Source of the DNA: an uncultured bacterium
Lineage (GTDB): Bacteria; Hydrogenedentota; Hydrogenedentia; Hydrogenedentales; JAEUWI01
Assembly (NCBI GenBank): GCA_937895305.1
Contig: CALAXS010000497.1
Span: 1-20,276, forward strand
Direction: 5' to 3'
DNA: 20,276 nt
The first letter of the stretch is position 1. Each line of letters opens with the position of its first letter. A program made the translations under genes and the position numbers. The notes beneath the pieces are model-generated. The model ran no database searches, was not told the origin of the DNA, and worked only from the letters and a program-made list of their open reading frames with translations. Positions 1-7,945 of this stretch are shown in pieces.

Positions 1-2835
1 GAACTCGAAAAACGCTATATCCATAAGCAAGGCCACACCGTCTGGATAAACCTCTCCGCCAGTATGATCTGCGACGACGACGGCAACCCCAAATACTTTA
101 TTGGACAGATTCAAGACATCACCGAACAAAAAAAAGCAAAAGATACCCTCAAGAAAAACAACGAACGCCTTAACCTGGCCCTCCAGGTCGTGAAGATGGG
201 TGCCTGGGAATATGATCTCCAAAACAACACCCTCGAATACGACGAATACCTCTACAAACTCCTCAAGCTCGACTCCGGTACAACCATAGTCACCGCAAGC
301 TGGCTCAACCAGGTCATTCACCCCCAAGACCTGAAAAACGTCCGTAGAGAATTTATCAAAGCACTCAAATTCTACGACCAGTTTGAGATCGAAACACGCT
401 CTACCATTGCCAATGGGGAGCTGCGCCACTATGCCATCCGTGGGCACATCAACCGCAACAGTGACGGTAAAGCCTATCGCATCATTGGCACCACCTGGGA
501 TACCACAGAACAACAACGCAAAGACAAAGAACTTAAAGAAAATCAGGAACGCCTCGACCTCGCCCTCCACTCCGCTAAAATGGGTATCTGGTATTGGGAT
601 TTCAAGTCCGATAAACTCGAAGGCGATGCCAACGCCATAACCATTGTGGGAACCAACCCCGACAACTTTGACGGACTCTCCGACTCCTTTATCAACTTCG
701 TGCACCCCGACGACAAAGACGAACTCGAAGAAGGTATCAGACGCGCCCTCGCCAACAAACAAGACTTTGACTTCGAATATCGAATCATACGGGGCGATAA
801 AGAAACACGCTACGTTGCCATCCGTGGCCAGGTCTATCGCAACGAAAAAGAAGAGCCCATCCGCATTCTCGGCGCGATTTGGGACACCACAGAGCAACAC
901 CAAAAAGACATGCAACTCAGAGAAAACCAGGAACGACTCGACCTCGCCCTCCGTGCCGCTAAAATGGGTATCTGGTACTGGGACTGCCTTAATGACTACC
1001 TGGAAGGCGACGAAAATGCCGTCTCTATCGTAGGTGCAAACACCCTACAATTCAAGGGCTCCCCGGATAACTACCTCAACATTGTCCACCCCGATGAGCG
1101 AGACGACCTATACAACAACATATTGCGAGCCCTCAACCAGGAAATTGACTATAGTTTTGAGCATCGTGTCATTTTCCCAGACCAATCCATCCATCACATG
1201 AGTATTCGGGGCCAGGTCTATCGCGACAACAGTGGAAAACCTGTCCATGTACTCGGTGCTGTATGGGATATTACCGCAGAATGCCAAGCCCAGGAAGAAC
1301 TTCGCATTGCAAAAGAGCGCATCGACATCGCAGCAGAATCCGCCGACATCGGCCTATGGTACTCCAACCTCGAAACCGGAAAACTCTACTTCCACTCCAG
1401 CTGCGATCGCCTCTTTGCACTGCCCCCCAGCGAAAATGAAAACGACCCCGAACGACTCCTCACCCGCATCCCCGAAGAAGACCAGGACATCGTTCGCAAC
1501 TCTGCTGCCAAAGAAATCAAAAAGAAAAGCGACAAATATCAGTACGAACACCGAATCAACCACAGCGATGGAAGCACACACAATATCCTCGTTAAAGCCC
1601 GCATCTTCTACGACGAAAATGGTGTTGCCAAACGTATTGCAGGCGTTAGTATCGATATCACCCACCTCAAGGAAATTGAACAAGCCCTTATAAAAGCACG
1701 CGAAGAAGCCGAAAATGCAAACCGCGCCAAAACCGACTTTCTCATGACCATCAGTCACGAAATCAGAACCCCCCTTAACGGGATTCTCGGTACAGCAAAA
1801 CTATTGAACAGCACTCTGCTGGAAGACGAACAAAAAGAATACATCAACGCACTCGAACAATCCGGTCTGAACCTCCTCAGCATCGTCAACGAACTCCTGG
1901 ACTTCTCCAAAGCAGACGGACAACACGTCACCTGCGAAACGATCCCCTTCTCCCTGACGGAACTCGCCCAATCCACCATAGCACTCACCAAAGCACAAGC
2001 GGCCAACAAAGGCATTCAACTGGACTACACCCTCAACCCAAACCAATACCCCCACTATTTGGGCGACCCGGGCCGCATACAGCAAGTTATCCTCAACCTG
2101 CTCAATAATGCCATTAAATTCACCCACCAAGGCACCATCACCCTGGCCGTAAACACCCGACCCACCCAGCATCCCGACCATGACACCCTGGAAATCAGCG
2201 TCACAGATACCGGCATCGGCATAGAACAAGACTTCATCAAACATATCTACGAACCCTTCACGCAGGCAGACGCCTCCACATCAAGACGCTATGGCGGCAC
2301 AGGCCTTGGACTCTCCATCTGCCAAAAGCTTATCCAGGCCATGGGCGGCACCATCCATGTGAAAAGCACACCCGGACAAGGCAGCACATTTACCATTACA
2401 CTCCATCTCGCCCAGGCACCCACCCACACCCCCGGCAAAGAACAACAACAAACGAAGCGCTCCCTCCCCAAAGAAACCAAAATCCTCCTTGTCGAAGACG
2501 TACCCACCAACCAACTGGTCGCACAACGCTTCCTCGATAACCTCGGCCTCACTTGCGACACCGTCGACAGCGGGAAAGATGCCCTCCAGGCCATACAGCA
2601 AACCCCCTACGATATTATTCTCATGGACTGCCAGATGCCTGGCATGGACGGATTCCAAACCACACAAAAAATCCGCCAACTCCTACAGTCCACAGACACC
2701 CCCTGCATTATTGCTATGACCGCCATGGCCATGGAAGGCGACCGCGAACGCTGCCTTGCTGCCGGGATGCAGGACTATATCGCTAAACCATTGAAAGAAA
2801 GCACCTTACACAATATTCTTCAAAAACACTGCTAA
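1..2835 (+). CDS. Hybrid multi-PAS sensor histidine kinase / response regulator (5' partial)
   Basis: The reading frame is open from base 1, so the true start lies upstream; 944 residues are visible. They begin in the tail of one PAS/PAC module and continue with four PAS_3-like modules (about residues 50-170, 175-300, 305-425 and 432-555), most ending in the PAC signature 'WDTTEQ' or a variant. A HisKA domain follows, with phospho-acceptor His586 in SHEIRTPLNG. The HATPase_c domain shows the N box NLLNNAIKFT, the G1 box DTGIGIE and the G2 box GGTGLGLSI. A C-terminal receiver carries acidic LVEDVPTN, phospho-acceptor Asp876 in LMDCQMPGMDG and the late Lys in IAKPL. Known family chemistry is autophosphorylation on His and transfer to the attached Asp. 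No HPt domain is seen, so a separate phosphotransfer partner is likely. No transmembrane segment is visible in this part. The ligand is unknown. No clear terminator follows. Confidence 0.95.
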   Translation, partial: ELEKRYIHKQGHTVWINLSASMICDDDGNPKYFIGQIQDITEQKKAKDTLKKNNERLNLALQVVKMGAWEYDLQNNTLEYDEYLYKLLKLDSGTTIVTASWLNQVIHPQDLKNVRREFIKALKFYDQFEIETRSTIANGELRHYAIRGHINRNSDGKAYRIIGTTWDTTEQQRKDKELKENQERLDLALHSAKMGIWYWDFKSDKLEGDANAITIVGTNPDNFDGLSDSFINFVHPDDKDELEEGIRRALANKQDFDFEYRIIRGDKETRYVAIRGQVYRNEKEEPIRILGAIWDTTEQHQKDMQLRENQERLDLALRAAKMGIWYWDCLNDYLEGDENAVSIVGANTLQFKGSPDNYLNIVHPDERDDLYNNILRALNQEIDYSFEHRVIFPDQSIHHMSIRGQVYRDNSGKPVHVLGAVWDITAECQAQEELRIAKERIDIAAESADIGLWYSNLETGKLYFHSSCDRLFALPPSENENDPERLLTRIPEEDQDIVRNSAAKEIKKKSDKYQYEHRINHSDGSTHNILVKARIFYDENGVAKRIAGVSIDITHLKEIEQALIKAREEAENANRAKTDFLMTISHEIRTPLNGILGTAKLLNSTLLEDEQKEYINALEQSGLNLLSIVNELLDFSKADGQHVTCETIPFSLTELAQSTIALTKAQAANKGIQLDYTLNPNQYPHYLGDPGRIQQVILNLLNNAIKFTHQGTITLAVNTRPTQHPDHDTLEISVTDTGIGIEQDFIKHIYEPFTQADASTSRRYGGTGLGLSICQKLIQAMGGTIHVKSTPGQGSTFTITLHLAQAPTHTPGKEQQQTKRSLPKETKILLVEDVPTNQLVAQRFLDNLGLTCDTVDSGKDALQAIQQTPYDIILMDCQMPGMDGFQTTQKIRQLLQSTDTPCIIAMTAMAMEGDRERCLAAGMQDYIAKPLKESTLHNILQKHC

Positions 2836-2930
2836 ACCACCTACTCCCTATACTCCCCGCTCTATAACGACCATTAAGTAATTCGCCCGTTTGCACCATG
2901 TAAACGATCATTTACCCGACACGGGCAGTT

Positions 2931-2959
2931 TTGACACAACCCTGTTGCTATGCTAGAGT
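2931..2959 (+). promoter_or_regulatory. Predicted sigma-70-type promoter for the SCP-2 gene
   Basis: A perfect -35 TTGACA (2931-2936), a 17-nt spacer and TAGAGT (2954-2959, 4 of 6 matches to the -10 consensus) lie upstream of the SCP-2 gene. The expected start of transcription is near 2966, giving a leader of about 118 nt. The leader matches no riboswitch that I recognise. The rest of the 2836-3083 gap holds no convincing gene. Confidence 0.6.
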
Positions 2960-3083
2960 ATCGCCTTAATATATGGGGTCCCAAGCATCGATATCCGCTC
3001 CAATTACCGGAAATCTATCGCTACGACAACATCAACCTTTCGGCTAATTAAGCCATACAAAAACACTGAGGAGGTCATTACAA

Positions 3084-3407
3084 ATGGCTGAAGTCAAAGA
3101 ATTCTTCGATGCAATCCCCGGCAAAGTCAATCCTGACAAAATTCAGGGGATGAACTCTACCTACCAATTCAACATTACTGGCGACAACGGTGGTGACTGG
3201 TGGGTAAAGGTTGCAGACGGAGCCGCAGATGTCGGCGACGGTGCTGCAGAAAGTTCCAATATTACACTTACAATGACCGATGAAAACTTCTTGGCCCTTA
3301 TCACGGGTAAACTCAATGGTCAAACTGCATTCCTTACCGGCAAGCTGAAGATCCAGGGCGACATGACCCTCGCCATGAAGCTTCAAAGCGTTTTCAATCT
3401 CGGCTAA
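3084..3407 (+). CDS. Stand-alone SCP-2 (sterol carrier protein 2) family lipid-binding protein
   Basis: This 107-residue protein is a single SCP-2 domain with no signal peptide, so it should be cytosolic. It shows the family pattern: an N-terminal helix (EVKEFFDAIPGKVNP), strand pairs around 'YQFNITGDNGGDWWVKV', then 'ITLTMTDENFLALITGKLNG' and the C-terminal 'GKLKIQGDMTLAMKLQ' segment that lines the lipid tunnel. Domains of this family bind sterols, fatty acyl chains or other apolar ligands; the ligand here cannot be read from sequence. The start is fixed by a strong Shine-Dalgarno, GAGGAGGT at 3068-3075, 8 nt before ATG. A consensus-like promoter upstream and a terminator 23 nt after the stop make it a one-gene unit. 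Codon use is more mixed than in the strongly C-ending neighbours, which suggests high expression (inference). Confidence 0.9.
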   Translation: MAEVKEFFDAIPGKVNPDKIQGMNSTYQFNITGDNGGDWWVKVADGAADVGDGAAESSNITLTMTDENFLALITGKLNGQTAFLTGKLKIQGDMTLAMKLQSVFNLG

Positions 3408-3418
3408 ATCTGCCTATC

Positions 3419-4225
3419 ATGAAAACATATACACGGACGTGTCCGAGGATGCGTCCGTGTTTTTTTATTGTTGCACTCGTCCTCGTAATCGCTATCCTAC
3501 CCGGTTGTATGCGCCCTACTCCTGTCGCTGCGCCAACTGAAATTAAATTGCTAACAGAAGATGCCTGGACCTTACCCGCTACCTTCAGCCCTGCCACCAC
3601 ACCTGATGCGCCAGCGCTCATCCTCTTGCATCGCTATGCACATCATCGGGGGTCCTGGAGTCCCTACACCCCTTATTTGAAGCAAACGGGCTATACTACA
3701 CTCAGTCTCGATTTCCGCGGCCATGGCGACGCAAAGTTCAAAGGAGAGACCAAGTCCTACAAAACTTTTCAGGCAGAAGACTGGAAAAAAGCACTCTACG
3801 ACCTCCGCGCAGCCCGGGATTTCCTCATCAGTCAGGGCACCCCGCCCGACAAAATCGCCCTCATCGGCGAAGACATCGGCGCCAACCTCGCTCTGCACTA
3901 CACCCTCAAAGACCCCCAAATCGCTGCACTCATCATGATTTCCCCCGGCCTCGACTACCACGGCATACAAACCCAAACCCAAATCACACAGCTCAAAGAA
4001 CAACCCCTCCTCCTCATGACAGGTGAACAAGACAGCTACGCCGCAGCTTCTGCACTCACCCTCCACGAGAAAGCCCCCAACTTCGCCGAACTTCGCACCT
4101 ACGCCTCCAGTGCCCACGGCACCGACCTTCTAGCCGCCAAACCCGACGCACTCCAACAAATCATCCTCTGGCTTAACACCACAGTCCCCACTATTCAAAC
4201 CCGGCCTGGTACACCCTCAAGTTGA
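3419..4225 (+). CDS. Lipoprotein alpha/beta hydrolase with Asp at the nucleophile elbow
   Basis: This 268-residue protein starts with a hydrophobic signal peptide (FFIVALVLVIA) ending in the lipobox ILPGC, so it is probably a lipoprotein anchored at Cys30. The rest is an alpha/beta hydrolase fold: 'LILLHRYAHHRGSW' (oxyanion region), 'LSLDFRGHGDA', the nucleophile elbow 'LIGEDIGANLAL', the acid loop 'LLMTGEQDSY' and the base 'SSAHGTDLL'. The usual pattern is G-x-S-x-G; here the elbow reads G-E-D-I-G, putting Asp in the nucleophile position. Asp nucleophiles are known in haloalkane dehalogenases and epoxide hydrolases, but the rest looks like a dienelactone-hydrolase-type or general esterase family. 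It may have Asp chemistry or have lost activity. The start is uncertain: ATG at 3419 or 3449 both keep the signal peptide, both overlap the preceding terminator hairpin, and neither has a good ribosome binding site. The substrate is unknown. Confidence 0.8.
   Translation: MKTYTRTCPRMRPCFFIVALVLVIAILPGCMRPTPVAAPTEIKLLTEDAWTLPATFSPATTPDAPALILLHRYAHHRGSWSPYTPYLKQTGYTTLSLDFRGHGDAKFKGETKSYKTFQAEDWKKALYDLRAARDFLISQGTPPDKIALIGEDIGANLALHYTLKDPQIAALIMISPGLDYHGIQTQTQITQLKEQPLLLMTGEQDSYAAASALTLHEKAPNFAELRTYASSAHGTDLLAAKPDALQQIILWLNTTVPTIQTRPGTPSS
3431..3467 (+). terminator. Rho-independent terminator of the SCP-2 gene, overlapping the next gene's 5' end
   Basis: A perfect 9-bp stem (ACACGGACG at 3431-3439 with CGTCCGTGT at 3452-3460), a 12-nt loop and a run of seven T form a textbook intrinsic terminator 23 nt after the SCP-2 stop. 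The hairpin lies inside the coding start of the lipoprotein hydrolase. A second, mutually exclusive palindrome, CGGACGTGTCCG (3434-3445), uses the same left arm. Confidence 0.85.
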
Positions 4226-4251
4226 CACTTTTAGCAACACCCCACTACAAT
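4222..4251 (+). promoter_or_regulatory. Predicted sigma-70-type promoter for the Smg/DUF494-like gene
   Basis: A perfect TTGACA (4222-4227), an 18-nt spacer and TACAAT (4246-4251, 5 of 6 to consensus) lie 50 nt before the start codon at 4301. The -35 box overlaps the hydrolase stop codon (TGA at 4223-4225), so this gene can be transcribed independently of the hydrolase. Confidence 0.7.
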
Positions 4252-4300
4252 ATACCCAGATGAACGACACAACCAGCCCACACTATAAAGGATGCGCCCT

Positions 4301-4762
4301 ATGAAGCAATCGCTCGTAGAACTCGTTTCGCTCATCCTCCAGCACCTCGAAGATACCCCAGACGCACCCACCTCCGAACCCGGTATGCGTAGCTGGCTAA
4401 AAAAACAGGGGTACAACAAAGGCGAAATTGACCAGGCCCTCAAACTCGTTTCAAAACGATTGCGCCCCCGGCAAAGCCTCCCCCGTCGCCCCGGCACCAT
4501 CCGCCACCTCAGTGACTGGGAAAGCAATAAAATCTCCCCCGAGGCACGGGAAGCCCTCGCACGACTCGATCTCTACGAACTCATCGAGCCCTACGAACGT
4601 GAGCTTCTCCTCGATCGTGCCACCCAAATGGAAGGGGAACTCCAGATTGACGACCTCGACTATCTCCTCAACTGGCTCCTCTACACCACCCGCGACGTAG
4701 AATCTCAACAGACCATCTACAGTGTCTTCGAAGGCACAGACGATACCACCACCATTCACTAG
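4301..4762 (+). CDS. Smg/DUF494-like family protein
   Basis: This 153-residue soluble protein resembles Smg/DUF494 proteins. It has an N-terminal helical segment starting 'VELVSLILQHLED', a middle 'SEPGMRSWLKKQGYNKGEIDQALKLVSK' segment like the family's small domain, a basic linker, and a C-terminal 'LSDWESNKISPEAREALARLD' to 'IDDLDYLLNWLLYTT' segment matching the family's conserved end. The biochemical role of Smg is not established. In many Proteobacteria smg sits beside dprA and topA, and here the neighbour is topA, although convergent, which supports the assignment. The ATG at 4301 is chosen because AAAGG (4287-4291) lies 9 nt upstream; the in-frame ATG at 4292 overlaps that site. The family call rests on pattern memory and would need a profile search. 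Confidence 0.65.
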   Translation: MKQSLVELVSLILQHLEDTPDAPTSEPGMRSWLKKQGYNKGEIDQALKLVSKRLRPRQSLPRRPGTIRHLSDWESNKISPEAREALARLDLYELIEPYERELLLDRATQMEGELQIDDLDYLLNWLLYTTRDVESQQTIYSVFEGTDDTTTIH

Positions 4763-4785
4763 TGCTACCACTCTTCACAATAAAT

Positions 4786-4816
4786 AACCCCGGTCAGACA
4801 TCCTGACCGGGGTTTT
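4786..4816 (+). terminator. Intrinsic terminator between convergent Smg-like gene and topA
   Basis: A 12-bp perfect stem (4786-4797 with 4803-4814, core CCCCGGTCAG / CTGACCGGGG) and a 5-nt loop are followed by a T tract on the + strand. On the - strand the stem is followed by the less regular TTATTTATT, so it may act on topA transcripts too. It sits 23 nt after the Smg-like gene. Confidence 0.88.
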
Positions 4817-4875
4817 CTAATTATTTCACGTATATATTTAAAACCTGCGTAGCAGATTACGGATTTTTTCTTCCC

Positions 4876-4906
4876 CTCGTTCCCATGCTCTGCGTGGGAA
4901 TGCATA
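4876..4906 (+). repeat. 31-bp dispersed palindromic repeat, copy 1
   Basis: This 31-bp segment contains the imperfect palindrome TTCCCATGCTCTGCGTGGGAA (arms TTCCCA/TGGGAA). It is identical, in opposite orientation, to 17507-17537. It lies in the convergent gap between the Smg-like gene and topA. The rest of 4817-4970 shows no gene. Confidence 0.85.
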
Positions 4907-4970
4907 CTGAACCCTGAGCAGCCTATACCCACCCCGCCACCATCACAACGACAGAACTATGCTCCCTGCG

Positions 4971-7655
4971 CTACGGCTTCTTCTTCGCAGCCGACTTCTT
5001 TTTTGCAGTTGCCTTTTTTTTCGTGGCAGCCTTTTTCTTGGTCGTGGCTTTCTTTTTACGCTTGGCTGCTGCTTTCTTTTTCTTGCGTGGCTTCTTCTCG
5101 GCAGCCACCCGCAGCAAGTCCATCGCTTCGGGTATAGTCAGATCATCCGCCTTCTTATCCTTGGGCAGCGAAGCATTCACACTCCCATCCGTAACATACG
5201 CGCCATAGCGCCCTTCAAAAATGGTGAGCTTCGTTTCCCCGTCCGGCAACGTTCCCATTTCCTTGAGTAACTTCTTCCCCCGACCATAGCCCTTGGGCTG
5301 GTTCAAGAGTTCCAAAGCACGCTCAAACGTAATCGTGAAAATACTTTCATCCTTCGGGATGCTGCGGAAATCTCCATCATGAACCACATAAGGGCCAAAA
5401 CGCCCGATAGCCACACGGATGGACTTCCCCTTTTCAGGGTGATCCCCAAGATTCTTGGGTAAGGTCAGATATTCAAGCGCGATCTCAAAGGTTACATTCT
5501 CCAGCGGGAATCCACGAAGCAGACTCACCCGCTTGGGTTTCTTCTTTTTATCCTCACCCTGCTCACCCAGCTGGATGTAGGGACCATAGGGCCCCAGTAA
5601 CGCATAAACATTCTCACCCGACTCCGGGTGTACACCAATGGGCTCATTGCCCTTCGCACGTAACGCGATGAGTTCCTCCGCCTTCTCCACCGTCAACTCA
5701 TCGTAGGGTACATCCATAGGCACACTCGCCGTATTGCCGTCGCCCCCTTCACCCCGCTGCAGGAAAGGCGCGTTCCGCCCCAGACGCACAATAATGGGCT
5801 GATCATTTTCACCCATACCCACCGGGATATTGGGATACTCAATCTCTTCCATCTGACGTTCAATACTTTTCTGGAGGCCTTCCCCAAAATCACCCGCACC
5901 ATTATAGAAACTGTTTAAAAACTGCTTCCAATCCTGCTCCCCTTCCGCGATATTGTCCAGTACATTCTCCATACGCGCCGTAAAGTCCATACTCACATAG
6001 TCCGTGAAGTAACGACGCAACAGTATGGTCACCGCAATCCCCACGTATGTGGGCACCAGCGCCTTACCTTGCTTCTCCACATAACCACGGGCCTGAATCA
6101 GCGTTACCGTGGGTGCATAGGTCGACGGACGACCAATACCTTCCTCCTCCAACCGCTTCACCAGCGAAGCTTCATTGAACCGCGCCGGGGGCTTGGTCTC
6201 ATGACTTGATGCTTCCATGCCATTCAAGGTCAATGCCTTACCCGGCCCCACTTCATCGCCTTCTTTCAGGGCGGGAAGTTCCGTGTCCTGCTGGCTGCTA
6301 TTGGCCACGCGCAGAAAACCGGGGAAGGTCACAATAGAACCGTTGGACCGCAATCGGGCCACATCGGAATCAATGTTCACCGTGAAATTGACAGTAGTCT
6401 TTTCGAGCTGTGCATCTTCCATCTGGGAAGCCAAGGCCCGGTTCCAGATAAGACGGTACAACTTCAACTCATCCGCACTCACCAACCGGGCCACGGTATC
6501 AGGGTGACGTTTGAAGCTCGTCGGACGTATGGCTTCATGCGCTTCCTGCGCCATCTTCGCCTTGGTCGTGAACTGACGACGATGGTGATAACCATCTCCA
6601 AAATTACTTTCGATATAATGCTGCGCCTCACCCAGGGCCTTGTTACTCAAAACCACCGAATCCGTACGCATATAGGTGATGAGACCCTCGCGATCACCAC
6701 CGCCCAGATCCACACCTTCATAAAGACGCTGCGCCACCTGCATGGTCTGCTTCGGACTAAAGCCCATAAGCGAACTCGCAGCCTGTTGCAAAGAAGACGT
6801 AATATATGGGGGTTGGGGCCGCAGCTTGGCTGCCTTCTGATCCACACCACTAATTTTCCACGGCAAATTCGTCTTCAACTGCTCCACCAGAGTCTTTGCT
6901 TCTGCTTCTTCCAACAAGTAAACCTTGTCGTTTTTAAGCTTCCCTGTGTCCGCATCAAAATCCTTGCCACTCGCCAGACGCTTCCCCTTCCATTCCTGCA
7001 GGGAAGCCGTAAACGCCTTAGCATCACCCTCCACCTGGGCATCAATATCCCAATAGGTCGCCCTGTGGAATGCACGTCGCTCTTCCTCACGCTCCACCAC
7101 CAGTCGCACCGCTACACTCTGCACACGGCCCGCACTCAATTTCGTCCGCACCTTCTTCCACAACACAGGCGACAAACTATACCCATACAAACGATCCAGA
7201 ATACGACGACTCTCCTGCGCCCGTACCAAACCATTATCCACTGCACGCGGATTCGCTATGGCTTCATCAATAGCATCCTTCGTAATCTCATGAAACACAA
7301 TCCGCGATACCGGTACCTTCGGTTTCAACGCTTCCACCAAATGCCAGCTAATCGCCTCACCCTCGCGGTCTTCATCCGTCGCCAGCACCACTTCATCCGC
7401 ATCCTTCATCAGCTTGCGCAACACCGCAATCTGCTTCTTGCTATCCTTCGTCACCACATAAATCGGTGTAAAATCATTGTCTACATCCACCGCCATACGC
7501 GCCCACGGCTTGCCCTTGTGCTCCGCCGGGATCTCATCCGCACTCCCCGGCAAATCGCGAATATGGCCATAACTCGCCTCCACCACATACTCATCGCCCA
7601 AGAATTTACTTATCGTTTTCGCCTTCGCGGGAGACTCTACAATCACCAGTTTCAC
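4971..7655 (-). CDS. topA: DNA topoisomerase I (type IA), zinc-finger-free, with lysine-rich tail
   Basis: This 894-residue enzyme relaxes negatively supercoiled DNA through a 5'-phosphotyrosine intermediate. The N-terminal TOPRIM domain shows VIVESPAKAKTI (Glu7) and the DxDxE acidic motif in TDEDREGE (about 93-100). The catalytic Tyr is Y328 in LITYMRTDS. 'RLYGYSLSPVLWKK' and 'SAGRVQSVAVRL' are typical type IA core motifs. I see no Cys in the whole protein, so the usual C-terminal zinc ribbons are absent. They are replaced by Topo_C-type repeats ('YALLGPYGPYIQLG', 'RVAIGRFGPYVVHDG', 'IFEGRYGAYVTDG') and a final tail of about 45 residues of Lys and Ala. Basic tails like this are known in actinobacterial TopA. 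The start is GTG (7653-7655), with AGGA about 7 nt upstream. It is divergent from xerC. Confidence 0.97.
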   Translation of the reverse strand: MKLVIVESPAKAKTISKFLGDEYVVEASYGHIRDLPGSADEIPAEHKGKPWARMAVDVDNDFTPIYVVTKDSKKQIAVLRKLMKDADEVVLATDEDREGEAISWHLVEALKPKVPVSRIVFHEITKDAIDEAIANPRAVDNGLVRAQESRRILDRLYGYSLSPVLWKKVRTKLSAGRVQSVAVRLVVEREEERRAFHRATYWDIDAQVEGDAKAFTASLQEWKGKRLASGKDFDADTGKLKNDKVYLLEEAEAKTLVEQLKTNLPWKISGVDQKAAKLRPQPPYITSSLQQAASSLMGFSPKQTMQVAQRLYEGVDLGGGDREGLITYMRTDSVVLSNKALGEAQHYIESNFGDGYHHRRQFTTKAKMAQEAHEAIRPTSFKRHPDTVARLVSADELKLYRLIWNRALASQMEDAQLEKTTVNFTVNIDSDVARLRSNGSIVTFPGFLRVANSSQQDTELPALKEGDEVGPGKALTLNGMEASSHETKPPARFNEASLVKRLEEEGIGRPSTYAPTVTLIQARGYVEKQGKALVPTYVGIAVTILLRRYFTDYVSMDFTARMENVLDNIAEGEQDWKQFLNSFYNGAGDFGEGLQKSIERQMEEIEYPNIPVGMGENDQPIIVRLGRNAPFLQRGEGGDGNTASVPMDVPYDELTVEKAEELIALRAKGNEPIGVHPESGENVYALLGPYGPYIQLGEQGEDKKKKPKRVSLLRGFPLENVTFEIALEYLTLPKNLGDHPEKGKSIRVAIGRFGPYVVHDGDFRSIPKDESIFTITFERALELLNQPKGYGRGKKLLKEMGTLPDGETKLTIFEGRYGAYVTDGSVNASLPKDKKADDLTIPEAMDLLRVAAEKKPRKKKKAAAKRKKKATTKKKAATKKKATAKKKSAAKKKP

Positions 7656-7893
7656 ACGCTTTTCCTTTATATATAACGCCCCAGAAGCGCTCGCATTTCA
7701 AAACAATTCCCGAAAGCATACCAGCATTCCGCCCATAAACACACCCCGGGAAAAGGAGGGTATTCTCCACCACCCGACCCACTCACGTCAAGGAACCCCT
7801 TTCCCAAAGACCCGCGCCCCGTCATAAACCTCTATAAAGGAAGGGACTTATGCGGTGCTTTTCTCCATTTACACCCCGCCTTTTCCAACACAC

Positions 7894-7922
7894 TTGATAC
7901 CAACACACAAATACAACACAAT
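7894..7922 (+). promoter_or_regulatory. Possible promoter for xerC
   Basis: TTGATA (7894-7899), a 17-nt spacer and CACAAT (7917-7922) are each 4-5 of 6 to consensus, 24 nt before the xerC start. The topA-xerC gap (7656-7945) holds no gene and no other clear signal. The call is moderate because the region is A/C-rich and short matches are easy to find. Confidence 0.4.
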
Positions 7923-7945
7923 ACTATCCACGCGAAAGGAAGCCT

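Noticed and set aside
2966..3083. Riboswitch in the SCP-2 leader
   Set aside because: I see no match to a known aptamer core and no alternative terminator before the start codon.
6504..7676. A 390-codon + strand open frame opposite topA
   Set aside because: The topA frame has all catalytic motifs; the opposite frame is low-complexity His/Arg/Thr-rich sequence typical of antisense shadows in skewed DNA.
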